Assembly: GCA_050955045.1 (NCBI GenBank)
Contig: JBPBQV010000010.1
Coordinates: forward strand, 116,745 to 180,744
Length of the DNA: 64,000 nt
Direction of reading: 5' to 3'
Origin: Mucilaginibacter_A sp050955045
GTDB lineage: Bacteria; Bacteroidota; Bacteroidia; Sphingobacteriales; Sphingobacteriaceae
How positions within the stretch are numbered: the first letter of the stretch is position 1; every line of letters begins with the position of its first letter. Made by a program: the position numbers and the translations under genes. Below, one piece after another: positions 52,969 to 60,631 of this stretch. The notes beneath the pieces are model-generated. The model was not told where the DNA came from and made no database searches. It saw only the letters and a program-made list of their open reading frames with translations.

Positions 52969-53122
52969 TTTGATAATATTTATTGTCGATAGTTATGAAC
53001 GTTTAAATCCGCAGAAGATTTTATGATATGAATGATTTATCGTGTAATCAGCACTATTATCTAAGCTTAAAATAGCAATCTAATTGTAGAAGAAGCTTGA
53101 CAGTTGTTAACTAATAACAAAA

Positions 53123-53170
53123 AAAGGTTGATAAAAGAAGCATCACGTTTAGACACTTCTTTTATCAACC
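53123..53170 (-). terminator. motif-pair hairpin after gene-tail remnant
   Basis: AAAGGTTGATAAAAGAAGCAT and ACACTTCTTTTATCAACCT form about a 19-bp stem. Cores at 53130-53143 (exact) and 53153-53166 (one mismatch). Confidence 0.8.
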
Positions 53171-53287
53171 TAAAACTGAACTCAAAAAACTAATTACTGA
53201 TTTTAATATTTCAGTTCGATTTCTGTACCTGAACTTAAAACTTTATTAAAAGCAACTGGCGCACATTTGCCCGTTGTATGTTATTTT
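53171..53287 (-). pseudogene. remnant of molybdopterin oxidoreductase 3' end
   Basis: On minus it reads HTTGKCAPVAFNKVLSSGTEIELKY then stop, aligning with the intact gene's HATGKRVRQLPITLDKVLGLEKKVELEF at 53664-53750 once two 3-base gaps are allowed. The noncoding sequence and the hairpin after it also match. Only about 25-28 codons remain and the upstream part is absent. Confidence 0.7.
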
Positions 53288-53294
53288 CTAAAAA

Positions 53295-53429
53295 TCACAA
53301 GTTTACATACTCATGAAAGTTTCCAATTACAAGATTATATCCTGCAATTGCAACTGCGAAGATTATTGAAAATACCAGAATTGCACCAATTAAGTCAATG
53401 AAATTTTGAATGTTAGATAAAGTTTTCAT
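53295..53429 (-). CDS. 44-residue single-span membrane protein (candidate)
   Basis: Complete short frame, MKTLSNIQNFIDLIGAILVF start, with one hydrophobic segment (LIGAILVFSIIFAVAIAGYNLVI) and a polar end GNFHEYVNL. Its composition fits a real small membrane protein. It lies between the gene-tail remnant and the hairpin behind the intact molybdenum subunit gene. No family recognised; expression not shown. Confidence 0.4.
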   Translation of the reverse strand: MKTLSNIQNFIDLIGAILVFSIIFAVAIAGYNLVIGNFHEYVNL

Positions 53430-53585
53430 AGGTTGGTTTTAGTAAATTGTAACTTAATTTTTCTGTCGAAATCAAGATACAATTAGGACAATAAACCGAT
53501 TCTAATGGTTTAATTAACCTAGCAATATTTAGATTGAAGAAAAGCAGAAGTTGATCTGACAGAAACTAAAACTTGCAATCCATAA

Positions 53586-53633
53586 AAAAGGTTGATAAAA
53601 GAAGCATCACTTGGATACTTCTTTTATCAACCT
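53586..53633 (-). terminator. motif-pair terminator after molybdenum subunit gene
   Basis: AAAGGTTGATAAAAGAAGCAT and ATACTTCTTTTATCAACCT form a stem of about 19 bp with a short loop. Both cores (53594-53607 and 53615-53628) are exact. It lies 31 bases after the stop codon on the minus strand. Confidence 0.88.
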
Positions 53634-53663
53634 AAAATTGAAACAGAAAATTAATGACTGGTT

Positions 53664-55919
53664 TTAAAATTCCAGTTCAACTTTTTTCTCCAAACCCAAA
53701 ACTTTATCAAGCGTAATTGGCAACTGGCGAACACGTTTGCCAGTTGCATGAAAAACGGCATTGGTTATCGCACCAGCTACGCCAACAATACCAATTTCGC
53801 CTAAACCTTTAGCGCCTAAGGAATTGATGATATCGTCTTTTTCCTCCACAAAAATCACTTCAATATCGTTGATGTCTTTATTTACGGCAACATGATATTC
53901 GGATAAATTGTGGTTCATAAAACGGCCGAAATTGTTATCCATTACAGATTCTTCTTCCAACGCTGCACTAATTCCCCAAACAACAGCACCTAAAATCTGG
54001 CTGCGGGCCGTTTTTGGGTTGATGATACGACCGCCAGCAATAGCACTTACTACGCGCGATACCACAACTGTTCCTAAATCTTCATCCACTTTTACTTCCA
54101 CAAAAACAGCACTATGCGTATTGAAACTATATTCCAACATGTGCAACATATTTGGCGCAGTAGAATTTTCTTCTTCAATGCTCACTTCGCCGCTTTGCTT
54201 CATCACATCAGCAATGCTTATGGTTTTGGATGAATCGGTTTTGAGGAAGATTTTTCCGTCATCAAAAGTAACTTCATCTAAATCTGCACTTTTGAATGGA
54301 GATTTATCCAACTTTTTGGCCAGTTTAAAAACTTTTTCTTTGATGGTAGCGCAAACTGCCTGCACAGCAGTTCCAACAGAAGTTGCCGTCCAGGAACCAC
54401 CCTGTAGTGGTGCTTCCGGCAGCGAAGTATCACCGAGTTTGAAGGTTACATCATGCAGCGGCAAGCCCAATGTTTCGGCAGCAATTTGCGTCATAATGGT
54501 ATAAGTTCCGGTACCGATATCCGATGTTCCACTGCCTACCGTCAATTTTCCATCAGCAGTAAGCACAGCTTTTGCAGCAGCTTTCATTTGTCCGGAATCC
54601 CAGGCACCAGTTGCCATTCCCCAGCCAATCAGCGTATTTCCTTCGCGCATAGAACGCGGCTCGATGCTTCTTTTATCCCATCCAAATTTGGCTGCGCCTT
54701 CTTCATAACAAGAACGTAAAGCTTTGCTGGAAAAAGGTTTTTTATCATTCTGATCTTTCTCCGCATAATTTTTCAGGCGAAGTGCTAACGGATCCATTTT
54801 TAACGCATAAGCCAGCTCATCCATAGCAGATTCAAGCACCGGAATACCTGTTGCCGCACCTGGCGCACGCATATCAAGCGGCGTGTATGAATTTAATTTC
54901 ACCAAATCGTACTCCGTTTTTACGTTTTCGCATTGATAAAGCAAGCCCGACCAGTTAACCACTATTTCGGTGTAATTCTCAAACTGAGAAGTTTCGCCAT
55001 ACGCTTTATGCATAACAGATTGCAGCGTTCCATCCGCATCAGCCGCCAGCGAAATGGTTTGCACCGTTGCCGGGCGATGGCCAAAAGAAAACATTTGTTG
55101 TCTGGTTAAGGAAACCCGCACAGAACGTTTTAGCTGCAATGATGCCATAACAGCTAAAAATAACTGATACTGCGGACGAAGGCCGGAACCAAAACCGCCA
55201 CCCATATAAGGCGAAACTACACGCACTTCTTTGTCCGAAAGTCCGAAAACTTTGGTTACATAATTTAAGCTGTTGGTTACGCCTTGTGTTTTATCGTAAA
55301 TAGTCAGTTTGCCATCCGGCTCCATCATTACCGTAGTAGCAAAAATTTCCATCGGGTTATGGTGCTCTGCACTGTGGATATACTCCGCAGAAATTTTTAC
55401 AGGAGCTGCTTTAAAAGCCTTTTCTGCATCTCCTCTGGAAACCGGAGGTTTAAAACCCATTTTGCCTTTTGGTGCTTCAATAGATTTAGAAAGATTTTCC
55501 TCTAATGAAGTTTTGTGCTCATCCGTTTTGTAATCAACGGTGATGATGGAAGCAGCATAACGCGCCAGTTCAAAAGTTTCTGCCACTACCAATGCAATCG
55601 GCTGCATACTGTACCTGATTTTTGCATCGTGCAACGGCCTGAACGGCGAACCGTCAACAGCATCGTCATCTTTGTAACTTTTGTCAAACCAGGCAAAGCC
55701 AGATACATTTTCGTGTGTAAACACCTGTAAAACGCCCGGTAAAGCCAGTGCTGCTTCAGCATTAATATGTTTTATGGTTCCGCTGGCAATCGTGCTGGAA
55801 ACTACGTAACCGTAAACCAAGCCATCGGCAGTATGTTCTGCTGCGTATTTTGCCTGTCCGGTTACTTTTAACGGCCCGTCAACGCGGGTAGTTGGTTTTC
55901 CTATATAATCGGTTTTCAT
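53664..55919 (-). CDS. molybdopterin-binding subunit of xanthine/aldehyde oxidoreductase
   Basis: 751-residue large subunit of the xanthine dehydrogenase superfamily (PaoC/YagR-like), probably oxidising aldehydes or N-heterocycles. GQAKYAAEHTADGLVYGYVV at the start; SPYMGGGFGSG (about 240-250) and the molybdopterin-contact segments GSGTSDIGTGTYTIMTQIAAETLG (about 475-498) and QGGSWTATSVG; C-terminal KGLGEIGIVGVAGAI carries the catalytic Glu. No Tat signal, so cytoplasmic. Third gene of an FeS-FAD-Mo operon. An exact motif copy (54664-54677) encodes part of DKRSI. A degraded copy of its 3' end lies downstream. Confidence 0.93.
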   Translation of the reverse strand: MKTDYIGKPTTRVDGPLKVTGQAKYAAEHTADGLVYGYVVSSTIASGTIKHINAEAALALPGVLQVFTHENVSGFAWFDKSYKDDDAVDGSPFRPLHDAKIRYSMQPIALVVAETFELARYAASIITVDYKTDEHKTSLEENLSKSIEAPKGKMGFKPPVSRGDAEKAFKAAPVKISAEYIHSAEHHNPMEIFATTVMMEPDGKLTIYDKTQGVTNSLNYVTKVFGLSDKEVRVVSPYMGGGFGSGLRPQYQLFLAVMASLQLKRSVRVSLTRQQMFSFGHRPATVQTISLAADADGTLQSVMHKAYGETSQFENYTEIVVNWSGLLYQCENVKTEYDLVKLNSYTPLDMRAPGAATGIPVLESAMDELAYALKMDPLALRLKNYAEKDQNDKKPFSSKALRSCYEEGAAKFGWDKRSIEPRSMREGNTLIGWGMATGAWDSGQMKAAAKAVLTADGKLTVGSGTSDIGTGTYTIMTQIAAETLGLPLHDVTFKLGDTSLPEAPLQGGSWTATSVGTAVQAVCATIKEKVFKLAKKLDKSPFKSADLDEVTFDDGKIFLKTDSSKTISIADVMKQSGEVSIEEENSTAPNMLHMLEYSFNTHSAVFVEVKVDEDLGTVVVSRVVSAIAGGRIINPKTARSQILGAVVWGISAALEEESVMDNNFGRFMNHNLSEYHVAVNKDINDIEVIFVEEKDDIINSLGAKGLGEIGIVGVAGAITNAVFHATGKRVRQLPITLDKVLGLEKKVELEF

Positions 55920-55939
55920 TCGTTTGTTTTTTTAGGTTG

Positions 55940-55953
55940 ATGCTTCTTTTATG
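55940..55953 (+). repeat. dispersed motif copy with tail
   Basis: ATGCTTCTTTTATG then CGGTAAATTTTTGC, filling the 48-base spacer between the FAD and molybdenum subunit genes. Confidence 0.8.
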
Positions 55954-55967
55954 CGGTAAATTTTTGC

Positions 55968-56954
55968 TTAAACCGCTTTTGCAGCTTCGGTAAAGGCACG
56001 GACGATGGCACGTTTAGCTAATTCAATTTTAAACGTATTATCTCCAAAACCTTTTGCGCCAGCCAATACAGTTTCTGCCAATGCTTTAAAATTTTCGGCT
56101 GTTGCCGCTTTGCCGATCATCTGGCTTTCTGCTGTTTTATCTCTCCAGGGTTTGTGCGCAACTCCGCCTAAAGCCAAACGAATATTGATGATGGTATCGC
56201 CTGATAATTCTAAAGCTGCTGCTACAGAAACCAGCGCAAAAGCGTACGATTGCCTGTCGCGTAATTTTAAATAATTTACGTGCGTGCCAAAGTTGTTTTT
56301 GGGGAGATCAATAGAAGTAACCACATCATCCGGATGAAGATTGTTGTCAAATTGCGGCTGATCGCCCGGCAAACAGTGAAAATCTGCAAAATCCACTACC
56401 CGATCACCATTTTTGCCGGTTACGTTTACTTTTGCATCCAGCGCAGCCAAAGCTACACACATATCCGATGGATGCGTGGCGATACATTGCTCGCTTGTAC
56501 CTAAAATTGCATGAATCCGGTTATAACCATTAATGGCAGAACAGCCGCTGCCCGGTTCGCGTTTATTGCAAGGCGTAGCCAGATCGTAAAAATAATAACA
56601 ACGCGTGCGTTGAAATAAATTTCCGCCGTTAGTAGCCATATTGCGCAACTGCGGAGAAGCACCAGCCAAAATTGCTTTGGAAAGCAAAGGATAACGTGTT
56701 TCTACTTTTTCGTTCCAAGCTGTGTTGGCGTTAGTGGCCAATGCGCCTAAACGCAAACCGCCATCTTCGGTATCTTCAATTTCAGTTAAAGTAAGCCTGC
56801 TCAAATCAACCAGATAATCCGGTCGTTCTACATTTTCCTTCATCAAATCCAATAAATTAGTGCCGCCGGCAATAAATTTGGATTTGGCGTTTGCAGAAAC
56901 AACTTCTACCGCTTCTGCAACATCTCCTGCTCTTTTGTACGAAAAACTATTCAT
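55968..56954 (-). CDS. FAD/4Fe-4S subunit of xanthine/aldehyde oxidoreductase
   Basis: 328-residue medium subunit (PaoB/YagS-like). SKFIAGGTNLLDLMKENVERPDYLVDLS (about 28-55) is the FAD pyrophosphate region and TNGGNLFQRTRCYYF a second FAD motif. Four cysteines in RCYYF, PCNKREPGSGC and EQCIA match the pattern that binds an extra 4Fe-4S cluster in E. coli PaoB, which classical xanthine dehydrogenases lack. The start overlaps the FeS-subunit gene end by 8 bases, showing coupling. Confidence 0.93.
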   Translation of the reverse strand: MNSFSYKRAGDVAEAVEVVSANAKSKFIAGGTNLLDLMKENVERPDYLVDLSRLTLTEIEDTEDGGLRLGALATNANTAWNEKVETRYPLLSKAILAGASPQLRNMATNGGNLFQRTRCYYFYDLATPCNKREPGSGCSAINGYNRIHAILGTSEQCIATHPSDMCVALAALDAKVNVTGKNGDRVVDFADFHCLPGDQPQFDNNLHPDDVVTSIDLPKNNFGTHVNYLKLRDRQSYAFALVSVAAALELSGDTIINIRLALGGVAHKPWRDKTAESQMIGKAATAENFKALAETVLAGAKGFGDNTFKIELAKRAIVRAFTEAAKAV

Positions 56955-57480
56955 GATTTCCTCCTTTCACATCCAAAATAGCTGCATTGATATTAGTGTA
57001 TGCACCGCAACGGCAAATGTTTCCGCTCATCAGCTCTTTGATTTCATCCAAAGTATTTGCTTTTCCTTCGTTCATCAATCCAACAGCAGAACAAATTTGT
57101 CCGGGCGTGCAGTAACCGCATTGGAAAGCATCATGCTCGATAAAAGCTTTTTGCATTGGGTGCAGTTCGTGGCTGTGCGATAGGCCTTCAATTGTGGTAA
57201 TCTGTTGTCCGTCCTTCATAATAGCCAAAGTCATGCAAGAATTAATGCGTACGCCATTAACTAAAACAGTGCAAGCACCGCATTGCCCGTGGTCGCAACC
57301 TTTTTTTGTTCCTGTAAAACCAACGTATTCGCGCAAGGCATCCAGCAAACTTACCCAAGGCGCAATTTTGAGTACATGCTCCTGACCGTTTATTTGCAAA
57401 CGGACTTCTACCGTTTCTGCAGGGGCAGGCGCTACCGCAGTTGTGTTGCTGCCTGATGCTTGTTTAAAAAAATCCAACAT
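56947..57480 (-). CDS. 2Fe-2S subunit of xanthine/aldehyde oxidoreductase
   Basis: 177-residue small subunit (PaoA/YagT-like). Two 2Fe-2S centres: ferredoxin type CDHGQCGACTVLVNG ... CM and the alpha-helical type CGYCTPGQIC ... CRCG. The ATG at 57480 (MLDFFKQASGSN) is preferred over an in-frame ATG at 57558, whose extension has no signal features. E. coli PaoA has a Tat leader; none is visible here, so the complex is probably cytoplasmic. First gene of the three-subunit operon. Confidence 0.93.
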   Translation of the reverse strand: MLDFFKQASGSNTTAVAPAPAETVEVRLQINGQEHVLKIAPWVSLLDALREYVGFTGTKKGCDHGQCGACTVLVNGVRINSCMTLAIMKDGQQITTIEGLSHSHELHPMQKAFIEHDAFQCGYCTPGQICSAVGLMNEGKANTLDEIKELMSGNICRCGAYTNINAAILDVKGGNHE

Positions 57481-57825
57481 AATTTTTAATTTAATAAGGT
57501 TTTTGTTGATAAAAATTTTGAGTTGATCATAACCAAAAAAAGCATAATCAGCTTCCAATCAATTGAAAGGCTTTAAATTGAAAATACACTTTTATGTTCC
57601 CTTAAACCGAAATTACACCGCCAATGTTTAAGATAAATTCTATTTATAGTCAGTCCAATTAATCCTTGAAATATACTGTTTTTACGCCAATAAAAACAGC
57701 AGCAGCATTTAAAACTAAATGATGATTTAACTCTGTTATCATGCCTTATTTATTTGGATTTTCTGAAAACCTTAAAGCCTGCAACGCGTTTTTGATAAAA
57801 CGAATTTTAACCTTATAAAAACAGT
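57481..57825. other. divergent region between 2Fe-2S subunit and SDR genes
   Basis: 345 bases. It holds a sister-form inverted pair (57673-57702) and a third sister-form copy (57814-57827) touching the SDR start codon. Promoters for the two divergent units should be here; no exact Bacteroidota promoter pair recognised. Confidence 0.55.
57673..57702. repeat. inverted sister-form motif pair
   Basis: ATACTGTTTTTACG (57673-57686) overlaps outward with TAAAAACAG (about 57692-57700); CTGTTTTTA and TAAAAACAG form a perfect 9-bp stem around CGCCAA. Confidence 0.65.
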
Positions 57826-57827
57826 AT
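57814..57827 (-). repeat. sister-form motif overlapping a start codon
   Basis: TTATAAAAACAGTAT; its last two bases are the AT of the ATG at 57826. Confidence 0.55.
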
Positions 57828-58620
57828 GTCAACCAATCAAAAATATGCGCTGATAACCGGTGCAACCAGCGGTATCGGATACGAGCTGGCCAAATTATTT
57901 GCAAAAGATCAATACAATTTAGTGCTTGTTGCCAGAAATACAGAAGATCTGGAAAAAACAGCTACAGAACTAAAGCAATCTGGTATTGAAGTAGTTACCA
58001 TATCCAAAGATTTATTTAACCGCGAAGCACCGCTTGAACTTTACGAAGAAGTGAAAGCAAAAGGTATCCAAATTGATGTTTTGGTAAACGATGCCGGACA
58101 AGGTCAGTACGGTTTATTTGCTGAAACGGATATTAACCGCGAGCTGGATATTATTCAATTAAATATCGGTGCAACCATTGCGCTGGTAAAATGCTATTTG
58201 CCGGAAATGATTGCCCGCAAAGACGGAAAAATACTAAACCTTTCTTCTATAGCTGGCAAAACGCCTGGCCCATACCAATCCGTTTATCACGGAACAAAAG
58301 CGTTTATCCAATCGTTTACAGAATCCATTCGTTCTGAAAATAAAGATAGCGGCGTTACCATTACAGCGTTACTTCCGGGAGCTACTGAAACTGACTTTTT
58401 TAACAAGGCAGACATGTTAGATTCTAAAATTCTTCAATCAGGAATGTCTGATGCAGCTGATGTTGCCAAAGATGGTTACGATGCATTAATGTCTGGAGAT
58501 GATATGGTGATTTCCGGATTGAAAAACAAAGCAATGATTGCCATGACCAATATTACACCAGATCATTTGGTTGCTGATATGATGAAAAAACAACAGGAAC
58601 CGGTAGATAAATCAGAATAA
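57826..58620 (+). CDS. short-chain dehydrogenase/reductase (YqjQ/DltE-like)
   Basis: 264-residue SDR. ALITGATSGIGYELAKLFA (about 8-26) is the cofactor loop, VLVNDAGQG carries an NDAG variant of NNAG, and NLSSIAGKTPGPYQSVYHGTKAFIQSF the Ser and Y-x-x-x-K catalytic groups. VARNTEDLEKTATEL after beta-2 suggests NADP. Such enzymes reduce ketones or aldehydes in general detoxification. Single gene, divergent from the molybdenum enzyme operon. Confidence 0.9.
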   Translation: MSTNQKYALITGATSGIGYELAKLFAKDQYNLVLVARNTEDLEKTATELKQSGIEVVTISKDLFNREAPLELYEEVKAKGIQIDVLVNDAGQGQYGLFAETDINRELDIIQLNIGATIALVKCYLPEMIARKDGKILNLSSIAGKTPGPYQSVYHGTKAFIQSFTESIRSENKDSGVTITALLPGATETDFFNKADMLDSKILQSGMSDAADVAKDGYDALMSGDDMVISGLKNKAMIAMTNITPDHLVADMMKKQQEPVDKSE

Positions 58621-58625
58621 GCTAA

Positions 58626-58639
58626 ATACTTCTTTTATC
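58626..58639 (+). repeat. dispersed motif copy, exact core
   Basis: ATACTTCTTTTATC then GTATTAAAACC, running into the terminator after the SDR gene. Confidence 0.85.
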
Positions 58640-58644
58640 GTATT

Positions 58645-58678
58645 AAAACCTCAAGCTAATTAAGTTTGAGGTTTTTTT
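58645..58678. terminator. bidirectional terminator
   Basis: AAAACCTCAA and TTGAGGTTTT with T/A runs on both sides, between the convergent SDR and DUF2784 genes. Confidence 0.85.
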
Positions 58679-58708
58679 TATTAAAGAAGAAAAATATTGT
58701 TTAAACCT

Positions 58709-59092
58709 TTAATCATTTTCATGATTGTTGTTTTTTCTGAAAAAGTTTACATAAACAGATAAAGCAGTTGCCAGAAAAAAGCTTAATCCAGTCAAAGTAT
58801 CAATCAAAGAAGGATTGATACTTTTACCGGTAATCTGATTCAGATAATATTTAATAAAGGAATTAGGTAAATTATATTCACCTAATTTTTCTTTAACTTG
58901 CCATTGCCAGTCGGTAATCGGGCAATAACCGATTCCAAACCAAATCCCCAACACAAACCAGGATAACGCTGTTAGCAAGATCAGCATAAAATGAAACTTG
59001 CGAGCCGGTTTCCAAATCCAACCAAAAAGATTGAAGCCAATAATAGCCAAATGCAGTAAAGTAAACAAAAGATCCTGCGTTTTAAGACTCAT
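58709..59092 (-). CDS. DUF2784-like membrane protein
   Basis: 127-residue inner-membrane protein with three to four hydrophobic segments. GIGYCPITDWQWQVKEKLGEYNLPNSFIKYYLNQITG contains the C-P-x-T-D-W-x-W motif of DUF2784. Function unknown. Separated from the alcohol dehydrogenase gene upstream by a strong terminator, so transcribed on its own. Confidence 0.82.
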   Translation of the reverse strand: MSLKTQDLLFTLLHLAIIGFNLFGWIWKPARKFHFMLILLTALSWFVLGIWFGIGYCPITDWQWQVKEKLGEYNLPNSFIKYYLNQITGKSINPSLIDTLTGLSFFLATALSVYVNFFRKNNNHEND

Positions 59093-59110
59093 TAATTTTG
59101 TTCTTTTTTA

Positions 59111-59124
59111 GTGCTTCTTTTATC
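59111..59124 (+). repeat. dispersed motif copy
   Basis: GTGCTTCTTTTATC then TAACAAAAAACCC, one mismatch to the core; its tail is the 5' A-run of the terminator stem. Confidence 0.8.
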
Positions 59125-59128
59125 TAAC

Positions 59129-59167
59129 AAAAAACCCTGAACTTGGATACAAGTTCAGGGTTTTTTT
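59129..59167 (-). terminator. strong terminator after alcohol dehydrogenase gene
   Basis: AAAAAACCCTGAACTTG, loop GATA, CAAGTTCAGGGTTTTTT: a perfect 17-bp stem including A/T runs. It ends the minus-strand alcohol dehydrogenase gene. Confidence 0.92.
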
Positions 59168-59190
59168 ATTCAATTTTGACACAATTGAAT

Positions 59191-60348
59191 TTATGGTTTC
59201 AAAACCACTTTCACACAATCATCTTCTTTATTTTTGAAAATATCATAACCATGTGCTACTTCACTTAATGGCAAAGTATGCGAAATAATATCATCCAAAA
59301 CCACTTTTTCGGTAGTAACCAATTCGATCAAATGATCTATATAATTTAACACCGGCGCCTGGCCTTGTTTGATGGTGATGCCTTTATCAAACATACGGTG
59401 GACTGGAAAATTATCAAACGGCGTACCGTACACGCCAACAACGGTAACTGTTCCACTTCGGCGCACTGCTCTAAAACAGGTTTCGAGCACTTTCATACTA
59501 CCTTTTTCAAAGTTGACGGTTGCTTTTACTTTATCTAAAAAAGAACGTTCGGCTTCAAAACCTACAGCATCTACGCAAACATCTGCACCACGGCCGCCTG
59601 TCATTTCGCGGATAGCTTCTACCACATCCACGTCATGCGGATTCAGGGTTTCTACTTTGTTCACTTCTTTTGCTCTTTTTAAGCGGTAATTTTCTGGGTC
59701 GATAGCGATAACACGGCCTGCTCCCATTATCCATGCTGCTTTTTGTGCCATTAATCCAACCGGACCAGAACCGAAAATAGCAACCGTTTCGCCACCTTTT
59801 AGCTGTGCCCAATCAATTGCAGACCAACCTGTTGGAAAAATATCCGTTAAAAACAGTACCTGTTCATCCGTCATGTTATCAGGTACTTTCCGCGGACTAA
59901 TATCAGCATAAGGCACACGCACATATTCCGCTTGTCCGCCAGAATAACCGCCATACAAATCGGTATAACCAAACAAAGCTGCACCTTTTTGATCCAGCAA
60001 ATCGCCGTCCGGGCCGTAATGTTCGTAATTGGAATTTTCGCAATGCGGCGTTGCGCCATGCGTGCAGAAAAAACAATGACCGCAGGCAATTGGAAAAGGA
60101 ACCACTACACGATCACCTTTTTTTAAATTTTTAACACTGGGGCCAACTTCTTCTACAATTCCCATAAACTCGTGGCCAACAATCATATCTTTGGTTTGCG
60201 GGATGCCGCCATCATAAATATGCAAATCAGAACCACAAATTGCTGTAGAAGTAACTCTTAAAATAACATCACCCGCATCTTCAATTTTCGGATCATCAAC
60301 GGTATCGTAACTAATATCGCCTGGCTTGTGAAAAACTGCTGCTTTCAT
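59191..60348 (-). CDS. zinc-dependent alcohol dehydrogenase
   Basis: 385-residue medium-chain dehydrogenase (formaldehyde dismutase/FDH-like subgroup). ICGSDLHIYDG holds the catalytic-zinc Cys (about residue 38), MIVGHEFMGIVEEVG the His-Glu pair, CGHCFFCTHGATPHCENS the structural-zinc cysteines, and TVAIFGSGPVGLMAQ (about 189-203) the NAD loop. GYSGGQAEYVRVPYAD is typical of the glutathione-independent formaldehyde dehydrogenase-like group. A long insert around 225-300 fits. Single gene with its own terminator. Confidence 0.93.
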   Translation of the reverse strand: MKAAVFHKPGDISYDTVDDPKIEDAGDVILRVTSTAICGSDLHIYDGGIPQTKDMIVGHEFMGIVEEVGPSVKNLKKGDRVVVPFPIACGHCFFCTHGATPHCENSNYEHYGPDGDLLDQKGAALFGYTDLYGGYSGGQAEYVRVPYADISPRKVPDNMTDEQVLFLTDIFPTGWSAIDWAQLKGGETVAIFGSGPVGLMAQKAAWIMGAGRVIAIDPENYRLKRAKEVNKVETLNPHDVDVVEAIREMTGGRGADVCVDAVGFEAERSFLDKVKATVNFEKGSMKVLETCFRAVRRSGTVTVVGVYGTPFDNFPVHRMFDKGITIKQGQAPVLNYIDHLIELVTTEKVVLDDIISHTLPLSEVAHGYDIFKNKEDDCVKVVLKP

Positions 60349-60457
60349 AAATTATTTTTAATATTTAATAGTTTAATTATCAAACGAAATAACAGTCGCA
60401 GTAATGCATAGTTTCAGTAATGCTATATTTCTTCCAAAAAATTTAAGCAAAATATGC

Positions 60458-60471
60458 ATACTGTTTTTATC
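60458..60471 (+). repeat. sister-form motif, exact, full tail
   Basis: ATACTGTTTTTATC then GTGCAAAATCTGAAT. The tail is almost identical to that of the main-form copy at 62891, which links the two forms. Confidence 0.8.
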
Positions 60472-60545
60472 GTGCAAAATCTGAATTACAAACGGTGTAA
60501 AAGTATAATTTACCGCTTTATTATTATGTGATTTGATTTTCTATT

Positions 60546-60592
60546 GATAAAAGTATTTGCTGAATTAAGTTGATCGTGATACTTCTTTTAGC
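60546..60592. repeat. degenerate inverted motif pair after acylase gene
   Basis: GATAAAAGTAT (60546-60556, three bases shorter than the core) faces ATACTTCTTTTAGC (60579-60592, tail ACATAAAAACC). Located 40 bases beyond the acylase stop codon. Confidence 0.6.
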
Positions 60593-60631
60593 ACATAAAA
60601 ACCGTTAACTCCGATCTATTTTTCGAAAATC

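Larger units (their letters stand above)
52969..53663. other. 695-base region with gene-tail remnant, small frame and two motif hairpins
   Basis: Between AraC and the molybdenum subunit gene. Contains, left to right, a motif-pair hairpin (53123-53170), a decayed copy of the downstream gene's 3' end (about 53171-53287), a 44-codon membrane-protein frame (53295-53429), and a second motif-pair hairpin (53586-53633). The rest is A/T-rich with nothing recognised. Confidence 0.7.
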
